Below the pieces are notes generated by a model. The model was given only the letters and a program-made list of their open reading frames with translations, had not been told where the DNA came from and did no database searches. Below, piece by piece: positions 44,643 through 53,231 of a stretch of 64,000 nt of DNA; position 1 is the first letter of the stretch; each line of letters starts with the position of its first letter. The translations under genes were made by a program, and so were the position numbers. Source of the DNA: Hyphomicrobiales bacterium (GTDB lineage: Bacteria > Pseudomonadota > Alphaproteobacteria > Rhizobiales > Rhizobiaceae); NCBI GenBank assembly GCA_900466945.1, contig UBNV01000005.1, forward strand, positions 1 through 64,000, in the 5' to 3' direction.

Positions 44643-45095
44643 TCAGCCAGCCTCGTTCGGCGGCCAGTTCTGCGTCTTGATTTTGCTGGTCCATTCGAGG
44701 AAGTCTGCGAGATCGTTGATCTCTTCGTCGGTCAGATTGAATTGCGGCATCTGGCGGCGACCTTCGACACCAGAGGGCTGTGCCGCCATCCAAGAACGAA
44801 GCGTCTCGCGTGCACCGTCGCGATCGTCCTGGCCACCCCAGCGGGTCCAGACATTGCCGAGTTCGGGCGCGAAGTAGGCGCCTTCACCCAAGATCGAGTG
44901 GCAGTTGATACAGGCGTTCTTTTCCCAGATATGCTTGCCGCGCGCGACGCTGTCGGTCAGCGTCGATTCATCTGTTGAAGTAGTGCGGATGTAGTAATGG
45001 CTGTGGGCGGTGAGCCCCACGAAGATCGCAAAAAAGAAAATGGAGCCGCCATAGAAGACGTTGCGCGCTCCGGTCTTGGTCAGGCGCTCTGCCAT
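44643..45095 (-). CDS. norC: NO reductase cytochrome c subunit NorC
   Basis: This is a 150-residue membrane-anchored cytochrome c. One N-terminal helix (NVFYGGSIFFFAIFVGLTAHSHYYI) precedes the haem-binding site CINCH (62-66) within NACINCHSILGEGAYFAPELGNVW, and the axial Met is in RRQMPQFNLTDEEI. It transfers electrons to NorB. It is the first gene of norCBQD, and a TTG-N8-CAA box lies 126 bases upstream. Confidence 0.96.
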   Translation of the reverse strand: MAERLTKTGARNVFYGGSIFFFAIFVGLTAHSHYYIRTTSTDESTLTDSVARGKHIWEKNACINCHSILGEGAYFAPELGNVWTRWGGQDDRDGARETLRSWMAAQPSGVEGRRQMPQFNLTDEEINDLADFLEWTSKIKTQNWPPNEAG

Positions 45096-45220
45096 GCCCT
45101 TGTCCTTCCGTCTGCCAGGCTTGAAAGGCCCGACCTGGTTTCCCCGCCTCGAAGGCTTCGGCGATCCCCTCGCCGGCTCTGCGGGATGTTCTTTTCATAG
45201 AGAGTGATCGGAGTTGTTCT

Positions 45221-45234
45221 TTGCGCTTTGGCAA
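45221..45234. promoter_or_regulatory. NnrR-type box upstream of norC
   Basis: TTGCGCTTTGGCAA fits TTG-N8-CAA. It lies between the norF stop and the norC start on the minus strand, 126 bases before norC. Confidence 0.65.
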
Positions 45235-45250
45235 GCAACGGCGCGAATGT

Positions 45251-45538
45251 TCAGCCCAAAAGAAGGACCACCAGCGACCGAGACAGGGCGGCGATCAGAA
45301 TGATGCTCAACCAGCATATGAGCGCAATCCGCATGGGATGATGTCCGCCCCTGAGTTCGAGGAAGTCGAGCACCACAAGCCGTCCCTTGGCAAAGGCAAT
45401 CGCAAGAACGGCGGCAATCGGTACGATCGTTGGACCGGCGAGCGCCGTAACAATCGCGCCACCAATTGCGAAGGTCATCAGCATGGCGAGCACACCCACC
45501 AAATCCTCGTGCTGTCTGCGGGTCATGAGAAGCCTCAC
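45251..45538 (-). CDS. norF: NorF, small cytochrome oxidase subunit IV-like membrane protein
   Basis: This is a 95-residue membrane protein with three hydrophobic segments and the typical segment RLVVLDFLELRGGHHPMRIALICWL of the NorF / cytochrome oxidase subunit IV-like family. It is encoded directly behind norE; its GTG start overlaps the norE TGA by four bases. NorE and NorF support full NO reductase activity in other bacteria, in a way not well understood. Confidence 0.85.
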   Translation of the reverse strand: MRLLMTRRQHEDLVGVLAMLMTFAIGGAIVTALAGPTIVPIAAVLAIAFAKGRLVVLDFLELRGGHHPMRIALICWLSIILIAALSRSLVVLLLG

Positions 45539-46080
45539 GCAAGATAGAGAATGGGAAAGATGACCAACCAGACGAGGTCGATCACATGCCAGAGTGTGGC
45601 GATCAGAACCAGGTTTTCCCGTGCCGGGCGCCAGGCGACAAGAAGAAGAGCAATAGCGCCGAAAAAGACATGCAGCAGATGGAAGCCGGTGATGATGAAA
45701 TAGAGCTCGAAGAAGGTGTCGAGCGTTGCATCCTGAGCGTAGCGAACCTCACCCCAGTATTCGAAGAGCTTGACCGCCACGAAGCAGAAGCCGAGCAGGG
45801 CTGCAATCGTCAACGGCCGTTTCACCGCCTCGAGATCAAGCCGACTTCGCATAGCCACGGCGACAAAGTAACCGCTGACCAGCAGGATAAGCGTGTTCGC
45901 GCCGGCGATCCCCGGCCTTAAATGCAGACGCGCCAGTTCGAAGGCCTGAGCATCAAAGGTCGACACGACGAGGAAGCCAAGGATCAGGATGCCGAAAGCG
46001 ATCAGCTCGCTCCACACCAGGATCCAGAGCAGCAGGTGGTCGTCCTTTGCCTCGTCCTGGAGGCTCGTTTGCATAGCCAT
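45535..46080 (-). CDS. norE: NorE, cytochrome c oxidase subunit III-like protein
   Basis: This is a 181-residue membrane protein with five helices of the cytochrome c oxidase subunit III family: LLLWILVWSELIAFGILILGFL near the start, then LARLHLRPGIAGANTLILLVSGYFVAVAM and FFELYFIITGFHLLHVFFGAIALLL, ending WHVIDLVWLVIFPILYL. NorE is associated with NO reductase. GGGAGATC precedes the ATG. It is divergent from the microprotein-hemerythrin-nnrU operon and shares with it an NnrR-type box. Confidence 0.92.
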   Translation of the reverse strand: MAMQTSLQDEAKDDHLLLWILVWSELIAFGILILGFLVVSTFDAQAFELARLHLRPGIAGANTLILLVSGYFVAVAMRSRLDLEAVKRPLTIAALLGFCFVAVKLFEYWGEVRYAQDATLDTFFELYFIITGFHLLHVFFGAIALLLVAWRPARENLVLIATLWHVIDLVWLVIFPILYLA

Positions 46081-46134
46081 GGTCAGATCTCCCGTTGGTC
46101 GGGATCGGTTCTAAAGGAAAATCCGAAGCGCTCT

Positions 46135-46148
46135 TTGTGGGAGCGCAA
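46135..46148. promoter_or_regulatory. NnrR-type box in the norE / hemerythrin-nnrU divergent promoter
   Basis: TTGTGGGAGCGCAA fits TTG-N8-CAA. It is 55 bases before norE and 57 bases before the microprotein gene, so a single site could serve both directions. Confidence 0.65.
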
Positions 46149-46204
46149 AGAAGACTGACGAAAGACAAGGCAGAGTGCTTCCACAACAGAAGGGAATGAC
46201 TGAA

Positions 46205-46360
46205 ATGACGGATGCACAAATCGGCCTTGTCGTTGCGACACCTGTCATCATGGGCTTTGCCCTGATGCTGAAACGCATGGGGGTACTCCAGGGCGGAGGC
46301 ACGCTTGCTGCCGTGCTGGCTTCGCTTGTCATCGGGGTCGTCCTGTTTCTGGGCCAATGA
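46205..46360 (+). CDS. 51-residue membrane microprotein
   Basis: A very small protein, MTDAQIGLVVATPVIMGFAL followed by MLKRMGVLQGGGTLAAVLASLVIGVVLFLGQ, made of two hydrophobic helices joined by a basic turn. The ATG at 46205 has AAGGGA at normal distance; an ATG nine bases earlier touches the ribosome site and is less likely. It is first in an operon with a hemerythrin-like gene (10 bases away) and nnrU. Function unknown; the context suggests a role in NO metabolism. Confidence 0.65.
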   Translation: MTDAQIGLVVATPVIMGFALMLKRMGVLQGGGTLAAVLASLVIGVVLFLGQ

Positions 46361-46370
46361 GGAGCGAACC

Positions 46371-46847
46371 ATGGAAACGACTGGATCCAGCTTGACGGCC
46401 ACCGAGGTCAGGGCGCTCGAGGACAAGCACCGAGATCTTCTTGTTCTCTGCTTGAGGCTGGAGGAACTGGCCACGGACTTTGACGCGGGTGAGATCCCCC
46501 GCGGAATCCAGAAGGTTGCCAAGCACATCGAGCCGTTGGTCGCAGCGGCCCACACTCTGGAAGAGCAAAAATTCTACCCCGACCTCGAGTTGCATGCCGG
46601 CTCGTGCTTCGGCTCCCTTCTTCTCGATCAGGTCAAGTCCGAACATCGCGTCGACCGTCGCGCGGCCCGTGAGCTATCTCTCACTTTGGCCGCTGTCGCT
46701 CGCAAACGATGCAGACTGAGCCTGGAAACGGTGGCCCATATGGTTCGCGGTTTTCAGGAAGCTGTCCGGCGCCATATCACTGCGGAGCAGATGCTGCTGC
46801 AGCAGCTTCTAAACGTGGAACCCGAAACGCAGGTGCTTCCAACATGA
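46371..46847 (+). CDS. Hemerythrin-like domain protein
   Basis: This is a 158-residue helical protein with the spacing of metal-binding residues seen in hemerythrin-like proteins: His in EDKHRDLL, H-x3-E in HTLEEQKFY, His in KSEHRVDRR, and H-x3-E in RHITAEQML. These would hold a di-iron centre able to bind O2 or NO. It lies between the microprotein and nnrU, whose start overlaps its stop by ATGA. A role as NO or O2 sensor or store is inferred from context. Confidence 0.8.
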   Translation: METTGSSLTATEVRALEDKHRDLLVLCLRLEELATDFDAGEIPRGIQKVAKHIEPLVAAAHTLEEQKFYPDLELHAGSCFGSLLLDQVKSEHRVDRRAARELSLTLAAVARKRCRLSLETVAHMVRGFQEAVRRHITAEQMLLQQLLNVEPETQVLPT

Positions 46848-47527
46848 CCCAGATCGTTCTTGCGCTTGCAGCATTCTTGTTGTTGCATTCGGTGCCTGCC
46901 TTACCAACCATCCGCGGAAGGCTAACCGCTGCACTTGGATTACGGCTCTACCTTCTAGTCTATTCGACGACATCCGTAGCACTACTGATATGGGTCCTGC
47001 ATGCCGCCTGGAACACCGAGTATGTAGAGATCTGGCGGCCGGATTCCCGGAGCATCCTCGCCAATCTCGTGTTGTCGCCACTCGGGCTTTTTCTGGTCAC
47101 GGCAGGCCTAATCAGTCCCAATCCCGCATCTATCAGCTTCATGACAGGCACTACACCTGGCGCGATTACAACTCTCACCCGCCATCCGGTCTTGTGGGGA
47201 TTTTTCCTCTGGTCTCTCGGCCACCTCGCAGCAAACGGTGACACCAGATCGCTCCTTGTCTTCGGTGGCCTCGGTCTGTTTTCTGCTGTCGGTATCCTTG
47301 TCGCGGAAAAGCGCGCGAGACGCAGGATGGGAGAAGACTGGTTACCAGTCGAGAGATCAACATCCATATTTCCGTTGATCGCCCTGCTCTCCGGACGCGC
47401 CAAGCTGCGTCTGGATGGACATCTGGTAGCCGGGCTCGCCGTGACGTTGCTTATCACACTTTGGCTGCTCGCAGGAGGCCATGCCGCCCTGTTTGGCGCA
47501 GACCCGATTCTCGCGCTCGACATCTGA
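46844..47527 (+). CDS. nnrU: NnrU family membrane protein
   Basis: This is a 227-residue membrane protein of the NnrU family with about six helices. The family pattern is visible in LALAAFLLLHSVPALPTIRGRLTAALGLRLYLLVYSTTSVALLIWV and in TRHPVLWGFFLWSLGHLAANGD, followed by EKRARRRMGEDW. NnrU was described in Rhodobacter beside nor genes; its precise function is unknown. The start ATG overlaps the hemerythrin stop. Confidence 0.9.
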   Translation: MTQIVLALAAFLLLHSVPALPTIRGRLTAALGLRLYLLVYSTTSVALLIWVLHAAWNTEYVEIWRPDSRSILANLVLSPLGLFLVTAGLISPNPASISFMTGTTPGAITTLTRHPVLWGFFLWSLGHLAANGDTRSLLVFGGLGLFSAVGILVAEKRARRRMGEDWLPVERSTSIFPLIALLSGRAKLRLDGHLVAGLAVTLLITLWLLAGGHAALFGADPILALDI

Positions 47528-47559
47528 GAACGATTCCAGACGGTAATTCCACACACTAC

Positions 47560-47573
47560 TTGCTCTACGTCAA
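47560..47573. promoter_or_regulatory. NnrR/Fnr-type box upstream of the ABC transporter-nnrS operon
   Basis: TTGCTCTACGTCAA fits TTG-N8-CAA and lies 58 bases before the substrate-binding protein start, a suitable activator position. Confidence 0.6.
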
Positions 47574-47631
47574 ACATCCGTGCGCGGACGGCTATAACAT
47601 GAGGAAATAAAATCAATTTTCGGAGAGCGGG

Positions 47632-48669
47632 ATGCCCAACACCCTGAAACAGGTCAGCAAGGTGAATATCATTGAGGCAGACGCGGCAGGCTATGCAACA
47701 ACCCGTCGCACTTTATGCGCTGGCATCGCAGCGACCCTTGCCCTTCCCTTCCTCAACACACGGGCACGCGCTTCCTCCCTCGACCAACTCGTCCTCTTCG
47801 GCCCTCCTGCCGGACCATCGATCACGCTGGCCTATGCGGTTGGCAAAGGCCTGCTGCGCAACGTCGCAGATAAGGTGGAGTTTAGGGTCTGGCGCACGCC
47901 CGATGAAATGCGGGCGGGCCTGTCGTCCGGATCCATGAGAGCCGTAGTCATGCCGACAACGGCGGCGGCAAATCTCCATACGCGCGGACTTGGCTTGAAA
48001 CTGGCCAGCGTAATGACCAATGGCCTTCTCTATATGGTGTCGCGCAACGATAAAATCGCGGCTTTCGCCGATCTCGAAGGTCAAAGCGTAACCGTGCCAT
48101 TTCCCAATGACACGCCGGAACTTGTCTTCGATGCGGCGCTTGCCCACCATCGAATGACCGGCAAGGTCAAGGTAGAGCGGGCCGGCACGCCAATCGAAGC
48201 CGTTCAGATGCTGCTCGCAGGGCGTATCGACACGGCGCTACTACCCGAACCGGCAGTCTCTGCCGCCATCTTCAAGGCCAGTACAGGTGGTCAGGCGCTT
48301 CACCGCGTCATCGACATGCAGAAGGAATGGGGTATGGTCACCGCAAGTACGCCGGTCATGCCCCAGGCAGGTCTCGCCCTGACGCAAAACTTCCTGGACG
48401 ATCATCCGGAACAGGCGACCGCGCTTCTTGCGGGACTTGCACGGGCAGCAGTCGAGGTGAACGCCAATCCGGCAGCGGCTGCGAGCCAAGCCGCGTCGGC
48501 ACTTGAACTCCCATGGCCTGTGCTGGAGGCGTCGATCCCCTATTCGAACCTCGTCGCCATTGCCGCGCGTGATGCGCACGGACCGATCGAGACCCTGCTC
48601 AAAGCCGTGGCAGAGAGGCATCCCGAGATGGTGGGCGGTCGCATGCCGGACGCGTCACTTTATCTATAG
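47632..48669 (+). CDS. ABC transporter substrate-binding protein (NrtA/TauA-like)
   Basis: This is a 345-residue periplasmic binding protein of the nitrate/sulfonate/taurine class (COG0715 type). A twin-Arg-like export signal (TTRRTLCAGIAATLALPFL) ends near ARASSLD. The mature part shows PAGPSITLAYAVGKGLLRNV, LASVMTNGLLYMVSRN and DLEGQSVTVPFPNDTPELVF. The substrate is unknown. It begins an operon with a permease, an ATPase and two NnrS proteins behind an NnrR-type box, so it probably imports something needed during denitrification or removes a product of nitrosative stress. A simple nitrate role is possible but not shown. Confidence 0.82.
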   Translation: MPNTLKQVSKVNIIEADAAGYATTRRTLCAGIAATLALPFLNTRARASSLDQLVLFGPPAGPSITLAYAVGKGLLRNVADKVEFRVWRTPDEMRAGLSSGSMRAVVMPTTAAANLHTRGLGLKLASVMTNGLLYMVSRNDKIAAFADLEGQSVTVPFPNDTPELVFDAALAHHRMTGKVKVERAGTPIEAVQMLLAGRIDTALLPEPAVSAAIFKASTGGQALHRVIDMQKEWGMVTASTPVMPQAGLALTQNFLDDHPEQATALLAGLARAAVEVNANPAAAASQAASALELPWPVLEASIPYSNLVAIAARDAHGPIETLLKAVAERHPEMVGGRMPDASLYL

Positions 48670-48681
48670 GGCTGGATCATC

Positions 48682-49488
48682 ATGGGCCTAGCTTATCGTG
48701 CGGGAAGGGTGGCGCGCTTCCTCTGGTCCGGCTGGGCGGGTTTCAGCGGCCTTGCCGTCTTTGCAGCCGTTTGGCAGCTCGGAGCCGAAGCCTATGGCAG
48801 CTTCGTGTTGCCAGCACCGGCCAAGACGATCCAGTCCCTGTTCAAGCTAGCAGCAGACTCCGAAAATCAGATGTTGGTGGTGTCGACGAGCCTGAGGGCG
48901 CTCGCCGGCTTTTCACTCGCCGCCGTGTTTGGGGCGATGGCAGGCGTGGTGGCCGGATACCATCCGGCGATCATGAGGCTTGCGCGTCCGCAGGTAACCT
49001 TGCTGATCGGCGTCCCGCCAATTGCCTGGATCGTCCTTCTGATGATCTGGTTCGGCATGGGGGCCGGAACGGTCATTGCCACCGCGGCTATCGCCGCCTT
49101 GCCGCTTGTCTTTGTTGGTGCAGCCGAGGGCATCCAGACACGAGACCGGGGATTGGAAGAGATGGCACGTATGGCCGGCCTGTCGTGGCTGGCCCGCTTG
49201 TTTCAGATATCCCTACGGCAAATGCTTCATGCGGTATTTCCTGCTTTGGTCATGGCACTGGGCACGGCTTTCAAGGCAGCAGTCATGGCCGAGTTGCTGG
49301 CCAATGCCGGCGGTATAGGAGGCGCGCTCGCCAATGCCCGTTCCGCACTCGATGTGGAAGCAGCTCTTGCGTGGATCCTCCTGTCGGTCATTGCGCTGAT
49401 CAGTGTCGAATATGGAGTTGTTCAGCCACTGCGCGCCGAAGCCGAGGCATGGCGGGAAGCCGCCCAACCCTGGGGCGTACGCCGATGA
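48682..49488 (+). CDS. ABC transporter permease (SsuC/TauC-like)
   Basis: This is a 268-residue inner-membrane permease with six helices and the conserved EAA-like loop EGIQTRDRGLEEMARMAGLSWLARLFQISLRQM. The typical binding-protein-dependent motif VTLLIGVPPIAWIVLLMIWFGMG of the SsuC group is clear. It starts 12 bases after the binding protein and its stop overlaps the ATPase start by four bases. Confidence 0.92.
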   Translation: MGLAYRAGRVARFLWSGWAGFSGLAVFAAVWQLGAEAYGSFVLPAPAKTIQSLFKLAADSENQMLVVSTSLRALAGFSLAAVFGAMAGVVAGYHPAIMRLARPQVTLLIGVPPIAWIVLLMIWFGMGAGTVIATAAIAALPLVFVGAAEGIQTRDRGLEEMARMAGLSWLARLFQISLRQMLHAVFPALVMALGTAFKAAVMAELLANAGGIGGALANARSALDVEAALAWILLSVIALISVEYGVVQPLRAEAEAWREAAQPWGVRR

Positions 49489-50234
49489 CCCTCCTCCAGC
49501 TCAAAGCCGTGGGGCACGTCTATCTCGGCCGCCCCGTTCTCGAACAGGTCACTCTGCAGGTCAGCCAGGGGGAAATGGTCGCGCTGGTCGGACCGTCCGG
49601 TTGCGGCAAGAGCACACTTGCCCAGATCGCCGCCGGGCTGATTATCCCCCGCCACGGCCAAGTCGAGCGAGGCTATGCGCGCTGCGCTTTCGTCTTTCAG
49701 GAACCGCGCCTCCTCCCATGGGCGACGGTCGAAGCCAACGTGGCACTCAGCCTATCTGGCCTCCCCGTGGCGCGGTCCGAGCGAAGGGCAAGAATTGCAG
49801 CGGCCTGTGATCGCGTATCGCTGGAAGAGAGCGACTGGCAAAAGTTTCCATCGCAGTTGTCGGGTGGCATGCGCCAGCGCACGGCGCTTGCCCGTGCTCT
49901 CGTCGCCGACCCCGATTTCCTCTACTTCGACGAGCCCTTCACCGCACTCGATGCCGCCTTGCGAAGGCGGATGCAGGATCTCGTCGTCGCCACGGCCTCA
50001 GACAGCGGCAACGGCGGGCTCTTCATCACCCATGACATCCATGAAGCGCTGCGGATCTGCCACCGGATCGCGGTTCTCGACCGCTACGGCCATGGAATTC
50101 TCGACTGCGTCTCTGTTCCCGAGACACCGGGGCATCGCAGTGAGGAAATGATTTTCGAGACGGCACGAAGGCTCATTTCCGATCATCCGCTGTTTGCCGT
50201 CGTTGAAGAACATGACGAGCGGAGGCTGCCATGA
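49485..50234 (+). CDS. ABC transporter ATP-binding protein
   Basis: This is a 249-residue ABC ATPase. It has Walker A GPSGCGKST (36-44), a Q-loop (AFVFQEPRLLPW), signature LSGGMRQR, Walker B DFLYFDEP, a D-loop ALDAALR and H-loop FITHD. The closest group is the SsuB/TauB class. It overlaps both neighbours by ATGA, giving strict coupling to the permease before it and the first NnrS gene behind it. Confidence 0.93.
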   Translation: MTLLQLKAVGHVYLGRPVLEQVTLQVSQGEMVALVGPSGCGKSTLAQIAAGLIIPRHGQVERGYARCAFVFQEPRLLPWATVEANVALSLSGLPVARSERRARIAAACDRVSLEESDWQKFPSQLSGGMRQRTALARALVADPDFLYFDEPFTALDAALRRRMQDLVVATASDSGNGGLFITHDIHEALRICHRIAVLDRYGHGILDCVSVPETPGHRSEEMIFETARRLISDHPLFAVVEEHDERRLP

Positions 50235-51451
50235 GTGTGCTTCCAGCCATACGCATGCTTCCCTCGGCCGATCTTGCCAGGGCCATGTCCGCCGAAGGCC
50301 TCAGACTGATGTTTCCACTTGCCGCCTTGCATGCGGCGCTGTGGCCCTTTCTTTGGGTCGTGGTTTGGTCTCTCGATCTACCTTTTGCCGTTTCCTCCCT
50401 TCCCCGCCACTGGCACGCCCAGGAAATGTTGGTCGGCTCCTTCGGAGGCGCGCTTTTTGGCTTCCTGACCTCTGCCCTACCGGAATGGACGGACACGCAA
50501 CGCCTCAGTGGGCGCCCCCTGTTCTTGGCTGCAGGTCTTTGGGCCGGTGCCCGCTTGCTGGGCTTCTTCGCCGTCGAGAACGGATGGCTGCTTGGCCTCG
50601 TGTTCGATCAGGCGTGGATGCTGTTCCTGCTTACCTATGCGCTACGCCTGTCCTGGATCAAGAAAAGCACCGGTCTCCTGGGTTTCATCCTGTTCGTCAC
50701 CACCTTTGCGGCGGCTACGGCTCTACTGCGGATCGCGATTGCCTTGGAAGCCTACGACCTGTCGGACCGCGCAATCAGAATTCTTGGGCTCTCGCTTCTA
50801 GGCCTGCTGGGTCTCGCCCTTGCCCGCATCACCGTCCCAGTGACCAATCTGATCCTTGATCCGACGGAAAAGACCTCGCCCTACAGACCGCATCCGGGCC
50901 GGAACCATCTCTCAGCGGGGTTGACCATGTTGGTGATCGTGGCTGAGGTGGCCACGCTCTCGGACGCCGTGCGCGGCTATTTGATGTTGGCTGCCGGTGC
51001 AGCCTTTCTCGATCGGGTCGCCGAGGGGTTTGTGGGACGCGAAGGCTTTTCCTTCGAACTTGGCGGTCTTTGGCTGTCGAGTGCGCTGGCTGGCATCGGC
51101 CTTCTTGTCTGCGGACTTTCCCTGATTGGCCTGGACCTGCCGTGGCTGGGCGGACTGCATCTGGCATTAATGGGGGGCTTGGGTCTCGGCGTCCTGCAGG
51201 TTCTCTCGATTGCAGGCCTGCTGCATACCGGTCAACCGCTGCTTTTTTCGAAGACAACCCGGATGGCGATCCTGCTTCTGGTCCTGTCGGTGCTTTTGCG
51301 GATCCTCTCGGAGTTCGCGCCGTCGCTCACCCTGCCCTTCAGCGCTTACGGTTTCTCCTCTGCGCTGTTTTCGCTTTCCTTCCTCCTCTGGGCCAAGGCC
51401 TATATTCCTCTGCTCTGGTCGCCGGCAACGGTGGATCAGGAAAGGTGCTGA
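50231..51451 (+). CDS. NnrS family protein, second copy
   Basis: This is a 406-residue membrane protein with twelve hydrophobic helices. NnrS features are PRHWHAQEMLVGSFGGALFGFLTSALPEWTDTQRLSG, where the first copy has WHAHELLFGFMPAVLVGYL, and a His late in GLLHTGQPLLFS. The His-x-His/Gln pattern needed for haem is partly changed (WHAQE). It starts inside the ATPase stop and is followed by a third NnrS gene one base later, so the pair is clearly co-produced with the transporter. Confidence 0.85.
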   Translation: MSVLPAIRMLPSADLARAMSAEGLRLMFPLAALHAALWPFLWVVVWSLDLPFAVSSLPRHWHAQEMLVGSFGGALFGFLTSALPEWTDTQRLSGRPLFLAAGLWAGARLLGFFAVENGWLLGLVFDQAWMLFLLTYALRLSWIKKSTGLLGFILFVTTFAAATALLRIAIALEAYDLSDRAIRILGLSLLGLLGLALARITVPVTNLILDPTEKTSPYRPHPGRNHLSAGLTMLVIVAEVATLSDAVRGYLMLAAGAAFLDRVAEGFVGREGFSFELGGLWLSSALAGIGLLVCGLSLIGLDLPWLGGLHLALMGGLGLGVLQVLSIAGLLHTGQPLLFSKTTRMAILLLVLSVLLRILSEFAPSLTLPFSAYGFSSALFSLSFLLWAKAYIPLLWSPATVDQERC

Positions 51452-51452
51452 C

Positions 51453-52643
51453 ATGACCACAATTCCCGGCCCCTCCATCCCGCAGCGTCTTCTGTCTGGC
51501 GGGTTCCGTCTGTTCTTTCCGGGCAGCGCGTTTTTGGCCGCGGTCTCCATAGCTATCTGGGTCCCGTGGTTCCTCGGCTTCATGCATGTTCCGACCCTCT
51601 TGCCCCCAGTTGCCTGGCACCAGCACGAACTCCTCTTCGGCTTCGTCCCTGCCGTGATAGCAGGCTTTCTTTTGACGGCCGTGCCGAACTGGACCGGCAG
51701 GCCAGGATTGAAGGACCTGCCTCTCTTGGCACTGTTTCTTCTATGGGTCGCGGGGCGTCTGGCGATCAGTTTCTCGGAATGGACCGGCATGCTCGGCGCC
51801 GCTCTCATCGCGCTTGCCTTCCTACCGGTGCTCGCGCTTTTCGTTCTGAAGGAGCTCGTCACTGCCTCGAACAGGCGAAACTACAAGATCGTCGCTGTTC
51901 TTGTTCTTTTAAGCGCAGCCCAATTGTTGTTCCACTACGAAGTCGAGCGCTACGGGCGGATCGAGATCGCGGACCGACTGGCCCTGTCCGCGATCCTCGT
52001 TCTGGTATCGCTTGTCGCAGGGCGCATCATTCCAGCATTCACCGGCAACTGGCTGAAGGCGAACAATCCGGGACGGATGCCCCAAAACTTCGCCCGTTTC
52101 GATCTTGGCGTCATGCTCGTTGCAGGCCTGGCACTGGCGATGTGGATCGCTGTCGCAGGCGGTCTTGAAAGCCTCCGCTTTCCCACGGGGGGCCTGATGT
52201 TTGTCGCCGGCGTTGCGCATCTTTTGCGCCAGGTCAGATGGTGCCCCGACCGCACGCTCGGGGAGCCCCTCGTGACGATCCTGCATGTCGGCTATCTCTT
52301 TATTCCCTTAGGCTTCTTGCTCACCGGTCTGTCGATGCTGGTGGACCACTCCGGCTTCGCTTCGGCAGGTATCCATGCCTGGACGACCGGCGGCCTCGGG
52401 GTTGTGACCCTGGCAGTAATGACCCGCGCCACCAGAGGCCATACGGGTCAGGCGCTGACGTCGCCCCTCACGACCACCTGGCTCATTTATGCACCAGTCA
52501 TCCTCTCGGCGCTGCTGAGAATCCTGGTCGCAATCTGGCCGCAGCACACCATGCTGCTATTGCCGATCGCAGGCCTTGCCTGGATCGCCGCATTCCTGGG
52601 TTATGTGGTGTTCTACATGCCGTTGATAGCCCGCAAAGGATAA
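51453..52643 (+). CDS. NnrS family protein, third copy
   Basis: This is a 396-residue membrane protein closer to the first NnrS than the second one is: VAWHQHELLFGFVPAVIAGFLLTAVPNWTGRPGL, AGRIIPAFTGNWLKANNPGR and TLAVMTRATRGHTGQALTS are hallmark segments with the candidate haem His residues kept. It ends the five-gene operon, 18 bases before convergent ubiX. Three NnrS proteins in one island suggest that the copies differ in partner or condition. Confidence 0.88.
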   Translation: MTTIPGPSIPQRLLSGGFRLFFPGSAFLAAVSIAIWVPWFLGFMHVPTLLPPVAWHQHELLFGFVPAVIAGFLLTAVPNWTGRPGLKDLPLLALFLLWVAGRLAISFSEWTGMLGAALIALAFLPVLALFVLKELVTASNRRNYKIVAVLVLLSAAQLLFHYEVERYGRIEIADRLALSAILVLVSLVAGRIIPAFTGNWLKANNPGRMPQNFARFDLGVMLVAGLALAMWIAVAGGLESLRFPTGGLMFVAGVAHLLRQVRWCPDRTLGEPLVTILHVGYLFIPLGFLLTGLSMLVDHSGFASAGIHAWTTGGLGVVTLAVMTRATRGHTGQALTSPLTTTWLIYAPVILSALLRILVAIWPQHTMLLLPIAGLAWIAAFLGYVVFYMPLIARKG

Positions 52644-52661
52644 GGGGGAGCAGGCGCACCC

Positions 52662-53231
52662 TCACCCTTTCCACTCCGCTATCAAGGGCGCGTCAGTCAA
52701 CCCAAGCAGATCCACGGCGCGAGCCGCAATATGGGCGACCAGGTCCTCCACGCTCGCTGGATTGCGGTAGAAGGAGGGGACCGGCGGCATGACCACGGCC
52801 CCCATTTCGGTCACCGCCACCATGTTGCGCAGATGCCCAAGGTGAAGTGGCGTTTCGCGGGCAAGGAGAACCAGCCTGCGACGCTCCTTGAGTTGAACAT
52901 CGGCGGCACGAATAAGAAGATTGTCAGTCATCCCGGTCGAGATCGCGGCTAGAGACCGCATCGAACAGGGGGCGATGATCATGCCGGCCGTGCGGAACGA
53001 TCCGCTGGCAATCGATGCACCGATATTGCTTTCCGAATGATAATGATCGGCGAGCCCGATGAGCCGCCCCAGCGCCTCGTTGCCCGCCTCATGTGCGATC
53101 GTCCGATGCGCTGCTGACGTGACGACAAGATGGAGTTCCACATCATTCATGGCGGCCAGGAGCCGGCCGACCTCAAGGCCGATCGCTGCCCCCGATGCTC
53201 CGGACATGCCGAGGATGACACGTCTCATCAT
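52662..53231 (-). CDS. ubiX: UbiX flavin prenyltransferase
   Basis: This is a 189-residue enzyme that makes prenylated FMN, the cofactor of UbiD. Flavin-binding motifs are visible: VILGMSGASGAAIGLEV near the start, VVTSAAHRTIAHE, IIAPCSMRSLAAISTGMTDNLLIRAADVQLKERRRLVLLARETPL (classical UbiX) and MGAVVMPPVPSFY. The start overlaps the ubiD stop by ATGA. Its partner UbiD is directly upstream. Confidence 0.95.
   Translation of the reverse strand: MMRRVILGMSGASGAAIGLEVGRLLAAMNDVELHLVVTSAAHRTIAHEAGNEALGRLIGLADHYHSESNIGASIASGSFRTAGMIIAPCSMRSLAAISTGMTDNLLIRAADVQLKERRRLVLLARETPLHLGHLRNMVAVTEMGAVVMPPVPSFYRNPASVEDLVAHIAARAVDLLGLTDAPLIAEWKG

Noticed and set aside
43452..44978. 508-codon plus-strand frame
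   Set aside because: Antisense to norB and norC; highly charged low-complexity translation, no ribosome site.
44968..45234. Longer upstream start region for norC or a separate 88-codon gene
   Set aside because: The frame differs from norC and overlaps its N-terminal signal region and the NnrR-type box; no similarity.
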